Source of the DNA: Axinella damicornis
Lineage: Eukaryota; Porifera; Demospongiae; Axinellida; Axinellidae
Direction: 5' to 3'
DNA: 64,000 nucleotides
Assembly (NCBI GenBank): GCA_963931865.1
Contig: OZ007510.1
Location: forward strand, 14,346,471 to 14,410,470
How positions within the stretch are numbered: the stretch's first letter is position 1; every line of letters starts with the position of its first letter. The notes beneath the pieces were generated by a model. That model worked only from the letters and a program-made list of their open reading frames with translations, was not told the origin of the DNA and did no database searches. A program made the translations under genes and the position numbers. Below are positions 12,001 through 21,614 of the stretch, one piece after another.

Positions 12001-14196
12001 AAAGCAGAGGTAGAGCCAGGTAGAGCAGAGGTAGAGCCAGGTAGAGCAGAGGTAGAGCAGAGGTAGAGCCAGGTAGAGCAGAGGTAGAGCCAGGGAGAGC
12101 AGAGGTAGAGCCGGGTAGAGCAGAGGTAGAGCCAGGTAGAGCAGAGGTAGAGCCAGGTAGAGCAGAGGTAGAGCCAGGTAGAGCAGAGGTATAGCCAGGT
12201 AGAGCAGAGGTAGAGCCAGGTAGAGCAGAGGTAGAGCCAGGTAGAACAGAGGTAGAGCCAGGTAGAGCAGAGGTAGAGCCAGGTAGAGCAGAGGGAGAGC
12301 CAGGTAGAGCAGAGGTAGAGCCAGGTAGAGCAGAGGTAGAGCCAGGTAGAGCAGAGGTAGAGCCAGGTAGAGCAGAGGTAGAGCCGGGTAGAGCAGAGGT
12401 AGAGCCGGGTAGAGCAGAGGTAGAGCCAGGTAGAGCAGAGGTAGAGCCAGGTAGAGCAGAGGTAGAGCCAGGTAGAGCAGAGGTAGAGCCAGGTAGAGCA
12501 GAGGTAGAGCCAGGTAGAGCCAGGTAGAGCAGAGGTAGAGCCAGGTAGAGCAGAGGTAGAGCTAGGTAGAGCAGAGGTAGAGCCAGGTAGAGCAGAGGTA
12601 GAGCCAGGTAGAGCAGAGGTAGAGCCAGGTAGAGCAGAGGTAGAGCCAGGTAGAGCAGAAGTAGAGCCAGGTAGAGCAGAGGTAGAGCCAGGTAGAGCAG
12701 AGGTAGAGCCAGGTAGAGCAGAGGTAGAGCCAGGTAGAGCAGAGGTAGAGCCAGGTAGAGCAGAGGTAGAGCCAGGTAGAGCAGAGGTAGAGCCAGGTAG
12801 AGCAGAGGTAGAGCCAGGTAGAGCAGAGGTAAAGCAGAGGTAGAGCCAGGTAGAGCAGAGGTAGAGCCAGGTAGAGCAGAGGTAGAGCAGAGGTAGAGCC
12901 AGGTAGAGCAGAGGTAGAGCCGGGTAGAGCAGAGGTAGAGCCGGGTAGAGCAGAGGTAGAGCCAGGTAGAGCAGAGGTAGAGCCAGGTAGAGCAGAGGTA
13001 GAGCCAGGTAGAGCAGAGGTAGAGCCAGGTAGAGCAGAGGTAGAGCCAGGTAGAACAGAGGTAGAGCCAGGTAGAGCAGAGGTAGAGCCAGGTAGAGCAG
13101 AGGGAGAGCCAGGTAGAACAGAGTTAGAGCCAGGTAGAGCAGAGGTAGAGCCAGGTAGAGCAGAGGGAGAGCCAGGTAGAGCAGAGGTAGAGCCAGGTAG
13201 AGCAGAGGTAGAGCCAGGTAGAGCAGAGGTAGAGCCAGGTAGAGCAGAGGTAGAGCCAGGTAGAGCAGAGGTAGAGCCAGGTAGAGCAGAGGTAGAGCCA
13301 GGTAGAGCAGAGGTAGAGCCAGGTAGAGCAGAGGTAGAGCCAGGTAGAGCAGAGGTAGAACCAGGTAGAGCAGAGGTAGAGCCAGGTAGAGCAGAGGTAG
13401 AGCCAGGTAGAGCAGAGGTAGAGCCAGGTAGAGCAGAGGTAGAGCAGAGGTAGAGCCAGGTAGAGCAGAGGTAGAGCCAGGTAGAGCAGAGGTAGAGCAG
13501 AGGTAGAGCCAGGTAGAGCAGAGGTAGAGCCAGGTAGAGCAGAGGTAGAGCCAGGTAGAGCAGAGGTAGAGCCAGGTAGAGCAGAGGTAGAGCCAGGTAG
13601 AGCAGAGGTAGAGCCAGGTAGAGCAGAGGTAGAGCCAGGTAGTGCAGAGGTAGAGCCAGGTAGAGCAGAGGTAGAGCCAGGTAGAGCAGAGGTAGAGCCA
13701 GGTAGAGCAGAGGTAGAGCCAGGTAGAGCAGAGGTAGAGCCAGGTAGAACAGAGGTAGAGCCAGGTAGAGCAGAGGTAGAGCCAGGTAGAGCAGAGGGAG
13801 AGCCAGGTAGAGCAGAGGTAGAGCCAGGTAGAGCAGAGGTAGAGCCAGGTAGAGCAGAGGTAGAGCCAGGTAGAGCAGAGGTAGAGCCAGGTAGAGCAGA
13901 GGTAGAGCCAGGTAGAGCAGAGGTAGAGCCAGGTAGAGCAGAGGGAGAGCCAGGTAGAGCAGAGGTAGAGCCAGGTAGAGCAGAGGTAGAGCCAGGTAGA
14001 GCAGAGGTAGAGCCAGGTAGAGCAGAGGTAGAGCCAGGTAGAGCAGAGGTAGAGCCAGGTAGAGCAGAGGTAGAGCCAGGTAGAGCAGAGGTAGAGCCAG
14101 GTAGAGCAGAGGTAGAGCCAGGTAGAGCAGAGGTAGAGCCAGGTAGAGCAGAGGTAGAGCTAGGTAGAGCAGAGGTAGAGCAAATTAGAGCAGAGG
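1..14196 (-). repeat. 21-bp satellite array, left arm
   Basis: A continuous tandem array starts before the window. Its plus strand is made of two words, GTAGAGCAGAG (11 bp) and GTAGAGCCAG (10 bp), mostly alternating to give a 21-bp unit. Occasional doubled 11-bp words give 32-bp steps. Variants recur at long range: TAAAGCAG near 831, 2023, 3317 and 4551, and GTAGAACCATGCAG near 511, 1703, 4231, 6665 and 7742. These show higher-order units of roughly 1.0-1.3 kb. The minus strand lacks stops in all three frames, so long heptapeptide-repeat ORFs appear there, but no unique sequence supports a protein. I annotate strand '-' because the right-hand array reads in the complementary orientation. Confidence 0.97.
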
Positions 14197-14320
14197 TAGC
14201 CTCGTTCCCAGGCCTCCCCCGTTTTTTTCTATTCTTCAGTCACCGTTGCTGGATGCGGAAGAGGGGCGTCAACGCAAACCGAAGAACAGAAAGAACGGGG
14301 TAGGCCTGGGAACGAGGCTA
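14197..14320. mobile_element. Fold-back MITE (TAGCCTCG family) in satellite edge
   Basis: The terminal inverted repeats are TAGCCTCGTTCCCAGGCC at the left and the exact complement at the right end. The element is flanked on both sides by GAGCAGAGG, a 9-bp direct repeat. Because the flank is satellite, the repeat alone is ambiguous here, but other copies in the window show the same 9-bp duplication in unique DNA. The 124-bp interior has no coding capacity. It most likely belongs to a non-autonomous DNA transposon family, Mutator-like by duplication length. Confidence 0.85.
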
Positions 14321-14390
14321 GAGCAGAGGTAGAGCAGAAGTACAGCCATAGAGTAGAGGTAGAGCCAGGCAGAGCCATGCAGGCAGATAT
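14321..14390 (-). repeat. Degenerate edge of the left satellite
   Basis: Satellite words continue for about 70 bp after the MITE but with many substitutions (for example AGAAGTACAGCCATAGAGTAGAGG), ending near CATGCAGGCAGATATG. This decay marks the true edge of the array. Confidence 0.8.
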
Positions 14391-14849
14391 GTATATCCCT
14401 TTGACGTTTGATACATGCCCTGGGAAGCCCCAATGTTCATGGTTCGTTGTATCACTTAGTCGCTTGTATTTTCAATCATTTAACACAGACTAGTGGAGAA
14501 TATGCCTAACCAGTCTTAGTACAGACAATTTAACAGCTAGCTAGATGTTGTTCACGCGATTCTCATTGACTAACATTGAAGTAACAGACGGCCCTTCTTG
14601 GTATTTCCAAAGTGCCAGTCGTCTCATTTTTCGAAATCACTCACTGTCACGCCATCCATCACAGATTATAGACCCAACGACCTTGAATTTGGAATTCAAG
14701 GTCGTTGGTGGAATACAGAAGATTCTCTAGCAGTGTACATGTATCAACAACATACCTGGCAGCTACTAGGTAGTGGTAGGCCAAGTCCCTCCAAAACTTG
14801 GGCACACGTGTCCGGTAGTAGAACCCATACTGTATGTGTGCGTGTGTGC

Positions 14850-14898
<49 letters not shown>

Positions 14899-14933
14899 TG
14901 CGTGCGTGTGTATACTGCTCTTCACATTCTCCT
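14391..14933. other. Intergenic, with a (TG)n microsatellite
   Basis: I see no gene here. A (TG)n/(CG-TG)n tract occupies about 14834-14911. The small ORFs across it, on both strands, follow the dinucleotide repeat and have no domain-like sequence. Confidence 0.7.
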
Positions 14934-15081
14934 GACTACAAATACATGTACAAAGCCATGCCTCTGTACTGCTTCCTTTGTTTATTAAACAAAGGAAGCA
15001 GTACAGAGGCATGGCTTTGTACATGTATTTGTAGTCCTTAGTACGTTGTCTGCTTAAAGCAGACAACGTACTAAGGACTAC
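14934..15081. repeat. Two overlapping perfect palindromes
   Basis: The first palindrome is 14934-15036, with 51-bp arms that match perfectly around a single central T at 14985 (GTTTA-T-TAAAC). The second is 15031-15081, with 25-bp perfect arms around A at 15056. The two overlap by six bases (GTAGTC). No gene is visible. They may be young fold-back elements, a nested insertion, or an assembly or replication inversion product. Confidence 0.9.
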
Positions 15082-15465
15082 TTTCTTCTCGCTGATGACA
15101 CTCACAAAAACCCAGACGTTCTCCACAAACGTTTCTTTCAGTTACAGCACATTCTTCCTCGTCACAGAAGCAAAGTAAGACCACTGAATGTCTTGGAAAA
15201 CTATTTCAGACTCCACACGCTTCTTTTCGTCTGCCCAGCTTACTCTACTTACCAACTCAGTTCAATGCTGACTTCAAACTTCATTAGTGATTCCATGCTG
15301 CTAAGAGCACAGTAATACTATGTAGCAAACTGCCCTGGACCTTAGCGAGCTTGGACACGGTCGCCATTTTTTGCTCGAAGGTAGGTCAGCCTGCGCGCAT
15401 GCGCAACAGGTTACTTCCGGTTTGGGGTATAAATATTGAATTTGTACCAAGTTTTGGCGGGAAGT
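15082..15465. other. No gene recognised
   Basis: Ordinary-looking sequence with no convincing exon, RNA gene or repeat that I could identify. Confidence 0.5.
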
Positions 15466-15775
15466 CGGGATGGCACACTCGCTAAGCACTTGCTTTACAG
15501 CCTGGGGGTTGAGTGTTCGTCTCCCCAATAACCGAGTACGAGTCTGGGCCGCTCCGTACATACCGGTTCTCGACTTTCCCGCCTAGCAGCTCGAGTACGC
15601 CGGTTCCCATCTGACCACCGAAGCTAAAGGTGTTCTGGTAGAAAGCAGGTTAGCCCCCTGTGATTCCAGGACCGCCTATCCAGCGCTCCTGAGGCTTACA
15701 CTTCGGTGTATGACTTGTCACGGAGGGATGGGTTGTTGCTAGGTTGTATTTTTTTTTTTGGCTTGTCCTTTTTTT
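15466..15775 (+). mobile_element. SINE-like element (tRNA/5S-related head, T-rich tail)
   Basis: A box-A-like stretch (TGGCACACTCGCTAAGC) is followed about 45 bases later by a box-B-like stretch (GTTCGTCTCCC), as in tRNA-derived SINEs. Further on, TCTGACCACCGAAGCTAA and GACCGCC resemble internal parts of 5S rRNA. A T-run near 15750-15760 follows. It is too diverged to be a functional tRNA or 5S gene. The order of modules suggests a composite SINE, but I could not test it against other copies. Confidence 0.4.
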
Positions 15776-16444
15776 CTAACTAGTTCTCTGTTTTTCCCTT
15801 GGCATGGAGGGAAGGCTGCTAGGCTTTTTTTTTCTCCCCCAATTTTTTTTTTTTTTTGCATAATGATTATGGAAACTATTATAATTATGCCTATAGGTCA
15901 TGTAGCTTAGCATTAGGATCTAGTCTTATTATTAGCCTGGATTTGAGGCTAGTCTTATTATTGGCTCCTGATGATTATATACATCATTCATGCATCATAT
16001 TCAATCTTCCACACCCATATGTACTGCTCTCTACCATAGAGAATGAAACTACTAGCTTCATGTTGGTTGTCCAATTAAAAAACAACGTGCAAGAATTGAC
16101 CAATCATGTTCAGCAGATCTGCCTGTTCTGTGGAATGTGATTGGTCCATTTGAAATTCAGTAGGATAGTGGACAACCAACCAGTATTGCATAATATTATA
16201 TTGACTGTCTGTAGGTATACGTGCATAATTATTGTCTTATAGACTCTTAGTGCCTGATAAGATAAGATCATTTGACAACAAAACAATAGTGAAATAAAAA
16301 CTAGCATACAAAAAGTCTACAGTACAAATCCACAAAAGGAAAAGCACACAAAACATTCAACGTCGTACAGAGTTTGCCAAGTAAGTTGTGATGGCCATTC
16401 CATCTGATATGGGAATGGGGCACACGAAGCTTCCGTCTGAAAAA
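15776..16444. other. Intergenic downstream of the Ig-like gene
   Basis: T-rich runs lie at about 15826-15858, followed by AT-rich sequence. No coding exon was recognised. It probably holds the 3' flank of the minus-strand gene that ends at 16445. Confidence 0.5.
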
Positions 16445-18400
16445 TCAGTCCTTTATTTCGACCACCACCACTTCATTTTCTTTCAGTTTCAACACATCGT
16501 GGTCTGCTTTCAGTGGCTGCAGTTTCCCGTCCTCATTCTGAGTGAACATGCCCGTCACATGCTCCCCGGAGCAGCCCCACTTCCTCGTGCTCCAAACAAT
16601 CAGAGAGTTATAGAGGTCATAATAGTTTGCAATCTGTATTCTTTCCGGCTATGTATGTATGAGTATGTGGTAGAAGGACAGTGGGCTGTAAACACATGCA
16701 CAATTCATCAATTCCCACATTTCCAAAGACATTGATGGAGTGGGAATATACATTTCTGCAACACATTGTGGTCATTTTGGTAAGCCACAACATACAATGC
16801 AGGGAGCTGGTAGCCTCGTTCCCAGGCTCTCGTTCTCGGAAGGGAGAACGAGAGCCTGGGAACGAGGCTAGGGAGCTGGAGGGATCTGTAATGGGGAAGC
16901 TGTTACTATGCATGCACACCGTGCATGACCTGCATGGATGCGGATGCGGAAAACAACAGCATGGCAGTGGAAATCACGAGAGCCATTACCTAGACTTGGT
17001 CCGTGGTCCTAATGGAGGATCTCTTGGCGGTCTCTCATGCAGGAGGTATAGGCTCTCTCCACACTACCGTGGTGGTCTTGAGAATGAGGCAATCCCATCA
17101 CCCAGGGGAATAAGGTATGGCACACCCAAGGAGTATTTGAAGCACTACACACCAAGTCCAAACAACACTGTCTTGGTTTCTGTCTCACCAACCCAGATAT
17201 TCCCACAATATCCTATTACACAAGCCTATCAACCACCTGGACACTCCATTCCCAATTCCCATACTTCAACCCTACACATCAACATGCAGACAGGTCGTGG
17301 TGCACACGGTAGCATGTGCTGGTCATGTGCACTAGAAGCACATCACTCCTGCTCATCTGGTGGAGGGCTCAAATGTCATAACTAGACATTACGAAACTGG
17401 GCCTGGGAACAATGCTGCCATATGCTAATCGCAGAGGACAATATCTATTATATGTACATGTACATGTACCTCACTGCTGTGTCCTTTCAGCTTAATCCCA
17501 ATGTGCTTCGGTGCCGGGTTACATGTGTTAAAGTGCAGTTCTGCATTCTTAATGTTCGCACTGTGTGTGCACTGTATAGTGGTGACTGCTCTCCCCATCA
17601 GCACGACTGTGTACTTAGAGTTGGGATAGAGGGTGTTGCTGGGAATGAACTCTGCTCTCTGCTGCCTGGCGTCATAGCTGATTCTCCCTTTCACAGGGTT
17701 CAGAGAGGAGTCCACAGAGTTGCAGTGCACCTGAGTACGGGAGGAAAGAGGAAGGGGGGGGGGGGGGGGGGGGGGGGGGGGAAGGGGATACAGGGGAGAG
17801 GGAGAGGAGAGAGGAGGGGGGGGGGGGGGGGGGGGGGGAAGAGAGGAGAGGAGAGAGGAGGGGGAGGGAAGAGAGGATGGGAGGAAGAGAGGGGGGGAGG
17901 AAGAGAGGGGAAGGGAGGGAGAGAAGGGAAGAGGAGCAGTGTTAGACCTAGAGGGAATCCAGAAGAGCTGATCTTTCTATGCAATCAAATTTTCTTCATG
18001 TGACGTGTGAGAGAGATTACATAGAAGCACCACCATTGTTCTACACAATTGACTAGTCTTGAGACAAATCACTATCCAAGGAAATGGTGTCTGACACATA
18101 CACATGCACTCACATGCAAGCACGCATGCACTCACACACAGACCAACCTCAAACAGCTTGTTACTGGGAGAGGAGACATGCACTCACACACATACACACT
18201 CACACACACACACACACAGACCAACCTCAAACAGCTTGTTAATGTTCACAGTTCTAACATCCTTATTGAAGTACACTATGACAGTGGCCCCCAGGGGCAC
18301 ATTGTCCTCGTTATCCTTGGGTCTGTTCTCCAAAATGTGTGCCCCAAGATCATCAGCGAGTGTGACATCCACAGACGAGGAGAGACTTGTACTAGCATCA
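16445..18400 (-). CDS. Gene with SbsA-type (Big_5) Ig-like domain, 3' exons
   Basis: Three exons read in one consistent phase: about 18400-18226 (5' limit uncertain), 17730-17470 and 16633-16445, ending in TGA. Donors are GAG|gttggt and GAG|gtacat; acceptors are actcag| and aatacag|. Exon 1 encodes ENRPKDNEDNVPLGATVIVY and exon 2 continues with GRISYDARQQRAEFIP and LYPNSKYTVVL. This is the pattern of the SbsA/Big_5 Ig-like fold (VP-x-hydrophobic strand, then F-x-P-x-x-x-L-x-x-x-x-x-Y). The last exon has LYNSLIVW and ends LKADHDVLKLKENEVVVVEI, resembling a ubiquitin-like C-terminal segment, which is tentative. The 5' part is obscured by a 106-bp tandem repeat. I cannot name the protein or its role. 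Confidence 0.6.
16811..16870. mobile_element. Fold-back MITE with 9-bp TSD
   Basis: A 60-bp near-perfect hairpin (TAGCCTCGTTCCCAGGCTCTCGTTCTC and its complement) is flanked by GGGAGCTGG on both sides. That is an exact 9-bp target-site duplication in otherwise unique DNA. It lies in an intron of the Ig-like gene. Confidence 0.88.
16871..17385 (+). CDS. Uncertain open reading frame antisense to an intron
   Basis: A plus-strand frame stays open for about 170 codons between the MITE and a TAG at 17383-17385. It has mixed composition (for example GGLENEAIPSPRGIRYGTP). No domain is recognised and no start or splice site is convincing. It lies opposite an intron of the minus-strand Ig-like gene. 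It could be a chance ORF, a transposon remnant or a real exon; chance is likely. Confidence 0.2.
17755..17945. repeat. Poly-G and GA-rich low-complexity tract
   Basis: Two G-runs, about 17755-17781 and 17818-17838, sit inside a GGGA/GA-rich tract within an intron of the Ig-like gene. The run lengths are probably unreliable. Confidence 0.9.
18081..18221. repeat. CA-rich tract with duplicated splice-region segment
   Basis: A (CACA)-rich stretch. The segment AGACCAACCTCAAACAGCTTGTTA occurs twice, near 18139 and 18219. The second copy is the 3' end of the Ig-like exon and its donor; the first is a displaced partial copy inside the intron. Confidence 0.75.
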
Positions 18401-18735
18401 CTTGCAGATACCCTCGTTATCCTTGGGTCTGTTCTCCAAAATGTGTGCCCCAAGATCATCAGAGAGTGTGACATCCACAGACGAGGAGAGACTTGTACTA
18501 GCATCACTTGCAGATACCCTCGTTATCCTTGGGTCTGTTCTCCAAAATGTGTGCCCCAAGATCATCAGAGAGTGTGACATCCACAGACGAGGAGAGACTT
18601 GTACTAGCATCACTTGCAGATACCCTCGTTATCCTTGGGTCTGTTCTCCAAAATGTGTGCCCCAAGATCATCAGAGAGTGTGACATCCACAGACGAGGAG
18701 AGACTTGTACTAGCATCACTTGCAGATACCCGACG
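18302..18735. repeat. 106-bp tandem repeat, about four copies, over an exon
   Basis: Four near-identical 106-bp units (starting near 18302, 18408, 18514 and 18620) contain the coding segment for DDLGAHILENRPKDNE of the Ig-like gene on the minus strand. Only the lowest-coordinate copy continues into the rest of the exon. Because 106 is not a multiple of three, the extra copies cannot all be read in one frame. They are therefore intronic, untranslated or disruptive. Confidence 0.9.
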
Positions 18736-18767
18736 CGATAACCCTGGGTGGGCACGCTGAGGGAAGG

Positions 18768-18905
18768 AGACGAGGGAGGGAGGAGGAGAGGGAGGGAGGA
18801 GGCAAGGGAGGGAGGAGGCAAGGGAGGAAGGAGGCGAGGGAGGGAGGAGGCAAGGGAGGAAGGAGGCGAGGGAGGGAGAAGGCAAGGGAGGGAGGAGGCA
18901 AGGGA
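18768..18905. repeat. GGGAGGAGGCAA-type minisatellite
   Basis: Purine-rich short tandem repeat of the form GGGAGGAGGCAA/GGAAGGAGGCGA. The ORFs across it are compositional. Confidence 0.85.
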
Positions 18906-19095
18906 TACTTCAGAGGACACACCTGCTGGCTATGGGCTCCATCTCCATGCAAACGAGCGTATTCTAGCATGATTGTTTGTGGGCGATGATGTAACTGCAT
19001 ACCATACCACCACCAAAAACTATAATGGATGCATCGTCACCATGCATGACACCATCGTGACCTACAGTGTAAGTCTCCGTCTCCCTCTCTTCCAG

Positions 19096-19206
19096 ACCGG
19101 CTAGGAGAGGGGATGCGTGAGCTGGAGACAATCCTGGACAAGAGAGACGTGGCGCTGTGTGCTCCTCTGCTCCTCATCTACGCACACAAGAAGTGCAAGA
19201 CCATCG
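19096..19206 (+). CDS. Unidentified plus-strand exon
   Basis: A 111-bp exon candidate lies between a good acceptor (CTCTCTTCCAG) and a good donor (G|GTAGGT). It encodes a compact, protein-like sequence including GEGMRELETILDKRDVALCA and PLLLIYAHKKCKTI. No family was recognised. Neighbouring exons on this strand were not found; the contig ends 230 bp further on at the N gap. Confidence 0.45.
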
Positions 19207-19390
19207 GTAGGTTGGACACACTACACAAACATATACATAGTAATTATACTTGTAACTGCATGGTACCTATCAGACGCCAAAACTAGTCAAATTGTAAAAA
19301 CCCGTACATCATCACCTACGTGCATTGTGCAACATGCACCATCGCAGAAGATCGTCCAGAGACCACAGCTGACTCCAACATTACCTAAGG

Positions 19391-19433
19391 TAGCCTCGTT
19401 CCCAGGCTCCCACACGGCCTGGGAATGAGGCTA
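19391..19433. mobile_element. Short fold-back MITE at contig end
   Basis: TAGCCTCGTTCCCAGGC followed by GCCTGGGAATGAGGCTA gives a 43-bp hairpin of the same family as 16811-16870. No 9-bp duplication can be read because the right flank runs into the N gap seven bases later. Confidence 0.75.
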
Positions 19434-19440
19434 CCTGAAA

Positions 19441-19640
19441 NNNNNNNNNNNNNNNNNNNNNNNNNNNNNNNNNNNNNNNNNNNNNNNNNNNNNNNNNNNN
19501 NNNNNNNNNNNNNNNNNNNNNNNNNNNNNNNNNNNNNNNNNNNNNNNNNNNNNNNNNNNNNNNNNNNNNNNNNNNNNNNNNNNNNNNNNNNNNNNNNNNN
19601 NNNNNNNNNNNNNNNNNNNNNNNNNNNNNNNNNNNNNNNN
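19441..19640. other. Assembly gap of 200 N
   Basis: Exactly 200 N, the fixed size used by scaffolding software. The order and orientation of the DNA left and right of this point are inferred by the assembler, not read. Confidence 0.99.
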
Positions 19641-19800
19641 AGACAGTGGAGGGAGAGCAAGAGGGGGGAGTGGAGGGTTGGAGGGGAGTGAAGGGAGGGA
19701 GAATAGGATGGGGGAAGTGGAGGTGAAGGGATGGGGTGGATAGTGAGGGGGGAAAAGACGTGGAGATGTAGGAACAGGGGTTAGGGGAAGAGAGTCATCA
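19641..19800. repeat. GGGAG-rich low-complexity sequence
   Basis: Purine-rich sequence immediately right of the gap. No gene. Confidence 0.8.
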
Positions 19801-19814
19801 TGTTGCTTGATGCA

Positions 19815-20600
19815 TACACACACACACACTCACTCACCATCACAGCTACTTCCCCTGTTGTGCTCCTCCCTCCCTCCCCCCACACACACCCCCAAGACTC
19901 ACTCACCATCACAGCTACTTCCCCTGTCGTGCTCCTCCCTTCCCCCCACACACACCCCCAACATTCACTCACCATCAGAGCTACTTCCCTTGTCGTGCTC
20001 CTCCCTCCCTCCCCCCACACACACCCCCAAGACTCACTCACCATCACAGCTACTTCCCCTGTCGTGCTCCTCCCTTCCCCCCACACACACCCCCAACATT
20101 CACTCACCATCAGAGCTACTTCCCTTGTCGTGCTCCTCCCCCCCCCCCCCCCCCCCCCCCCCACACACACACCCCCAACATTCACTCACCATCACAGCTA
20201 CTTCCCCTGTCGTGCTCCTCCCTTCCCCCCTCCACACACACACCCCCAACACTCACTCACCATCACAGCTACTTCCCCTGTCGTGCTCCTCCCTCCTCCC
20301 TCCCCCCTCCCCCCCACACACACCCCTAACACTTACTCACCATCACAGCTACTTCCCTTGTCGTGCTCCTCCCTTCCCCCCCTTCAGCACATACACCCAA
20401 CACTCACTCACCATCACAGCTATTTCCCCTGTCGTGCTCCTCCCTCCCCCCCCCCCCCCCCCACACACCCCCAACACTCACTCACCATCACAGCTACTTC
20501 CCTTGTCGTGCTCCTCCCTTCTCCCCCCCCCCCCCCCACACACACACACACACACACTCACCATCACAGCTACTTCCCCTGTCGTGCTCCTCCCTCTCAA
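19815..20600 (-). repeat. Tandem repeat of an exon end plus splice donor, about 11 copies
   Basis: About eleven copies, spaced roughly 62-84 bp, each contain on the minus strand GGAGGAGCACGACAGGGGAAG, TAGCTGTGATG and a donor-like GTGAGTGAGTG, separated by G-rich spacers. The highest-coordinate copy is joined to the last WDFY3-like exon. The others are copies of that exon's final ~30 bases with its donor. Several contain long C-runs on the plus strand. Confidence 0.9.
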
Positions 20601-21614
20601 CCCAGCATCCTTCTTCCGACTAGTCCTGAACAAGATGGGCTTCCTGGGCTGTGAGCTCCCACAAGAGGACGCATCGTGCAGTGTCGACTTCCCGCTCTCG
20701 AAGACACTCCAAGCTTTCTCCAATTGCTCACTCATCAACTCACTGCAGTTTTGTATACGACGATCTTCCTGAGAGCATTGGGTGAAGCATTTGAGAGGAG
20801 GCCAGCATTGCAGTTGGGGGATTTCGGCATAGGGAGTTCGACGGAGAGGATTTGCTCGTGCTTGTATTCTAGCATCTTGTTCCACAATCGGTTCGCACCA
20901 CTCTTCATCATAGACAGTGACATGATCGGAACGTACCTGCTTGGCAGCGACAAATCCTCCTTCCTGTCTGCAGAAACAGCTATCGTCATCAGTCGGAACG
21001 TTAGGCATTCTAAGAATTCAGAGTCCACGTTCGTGTCTTGAGAAGAGACAGAGTGTGTCCATGAGCGCTTTCTGGTCTGCCTCCGAGGTGGGGACGGTCG
21101 AGACTTGGTAGAGGATGAGCCGATTCATGCTACGCTGTAAATCTCCAAGCGGTAAGAGATTGGGAAACTTTTGTGCCTTTTCAACTAGAGACAAGAGGAA
21201 CGTAGAGACCTCACTGCTCGGTCTCAAATAGACACCCTGCCAAACTTTGTCTACCAGCCTCGCACAAAACACTGACAGTCCACTAGTCGATCATTCTAGA
21301 TTTGTCCCTTTGAAGAGCACCAAGATGTCATATTTCCAGTTTGGAGGTAATCAACGGTGCTGTGCAGGACAAGTGTCTGCTACCATTTCTGCACCTCCAC
21401 AGGCGTATTAGGAGGACCTGCGTTCAGGATGGTTTCAAGAATGGGGCAGACAGCAACCTCCTTTCAAGACAAGTGTGTGGAGCTGAGGGTGAGAGAGATT
21501 ATAGTCATTTCAAACAACGAATGAGGCATTAGACAACTGCACTTATTTCCATCCCAATAGGTGATACAGCGTATTTCTAACGGTGAAACTTGTCTGCAGA
21601 CAGTACTTTGGATT

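Noticed and set aside
1..14196. CRISPR-like array
   Set aside because: There are no unique spacers between repeats; it is a head-to-tail satellite in a eukaryotic context.
14197..14320. TA target-site duplication (Tc1/mariner type) for the fold-back elements
   Set aside because: The TA at both ends is part of the terminal repeat; copies in unique DNA show exact 9-bp flanking repeats instead.
19800..20772. Plus-strand ORFs of 284 and 321 codons (His/Thr/Pro rich)
   Set aside because: They are the antisense of the tandemly copied exon end and its C-rich spacers; the pattern follows the repeat.
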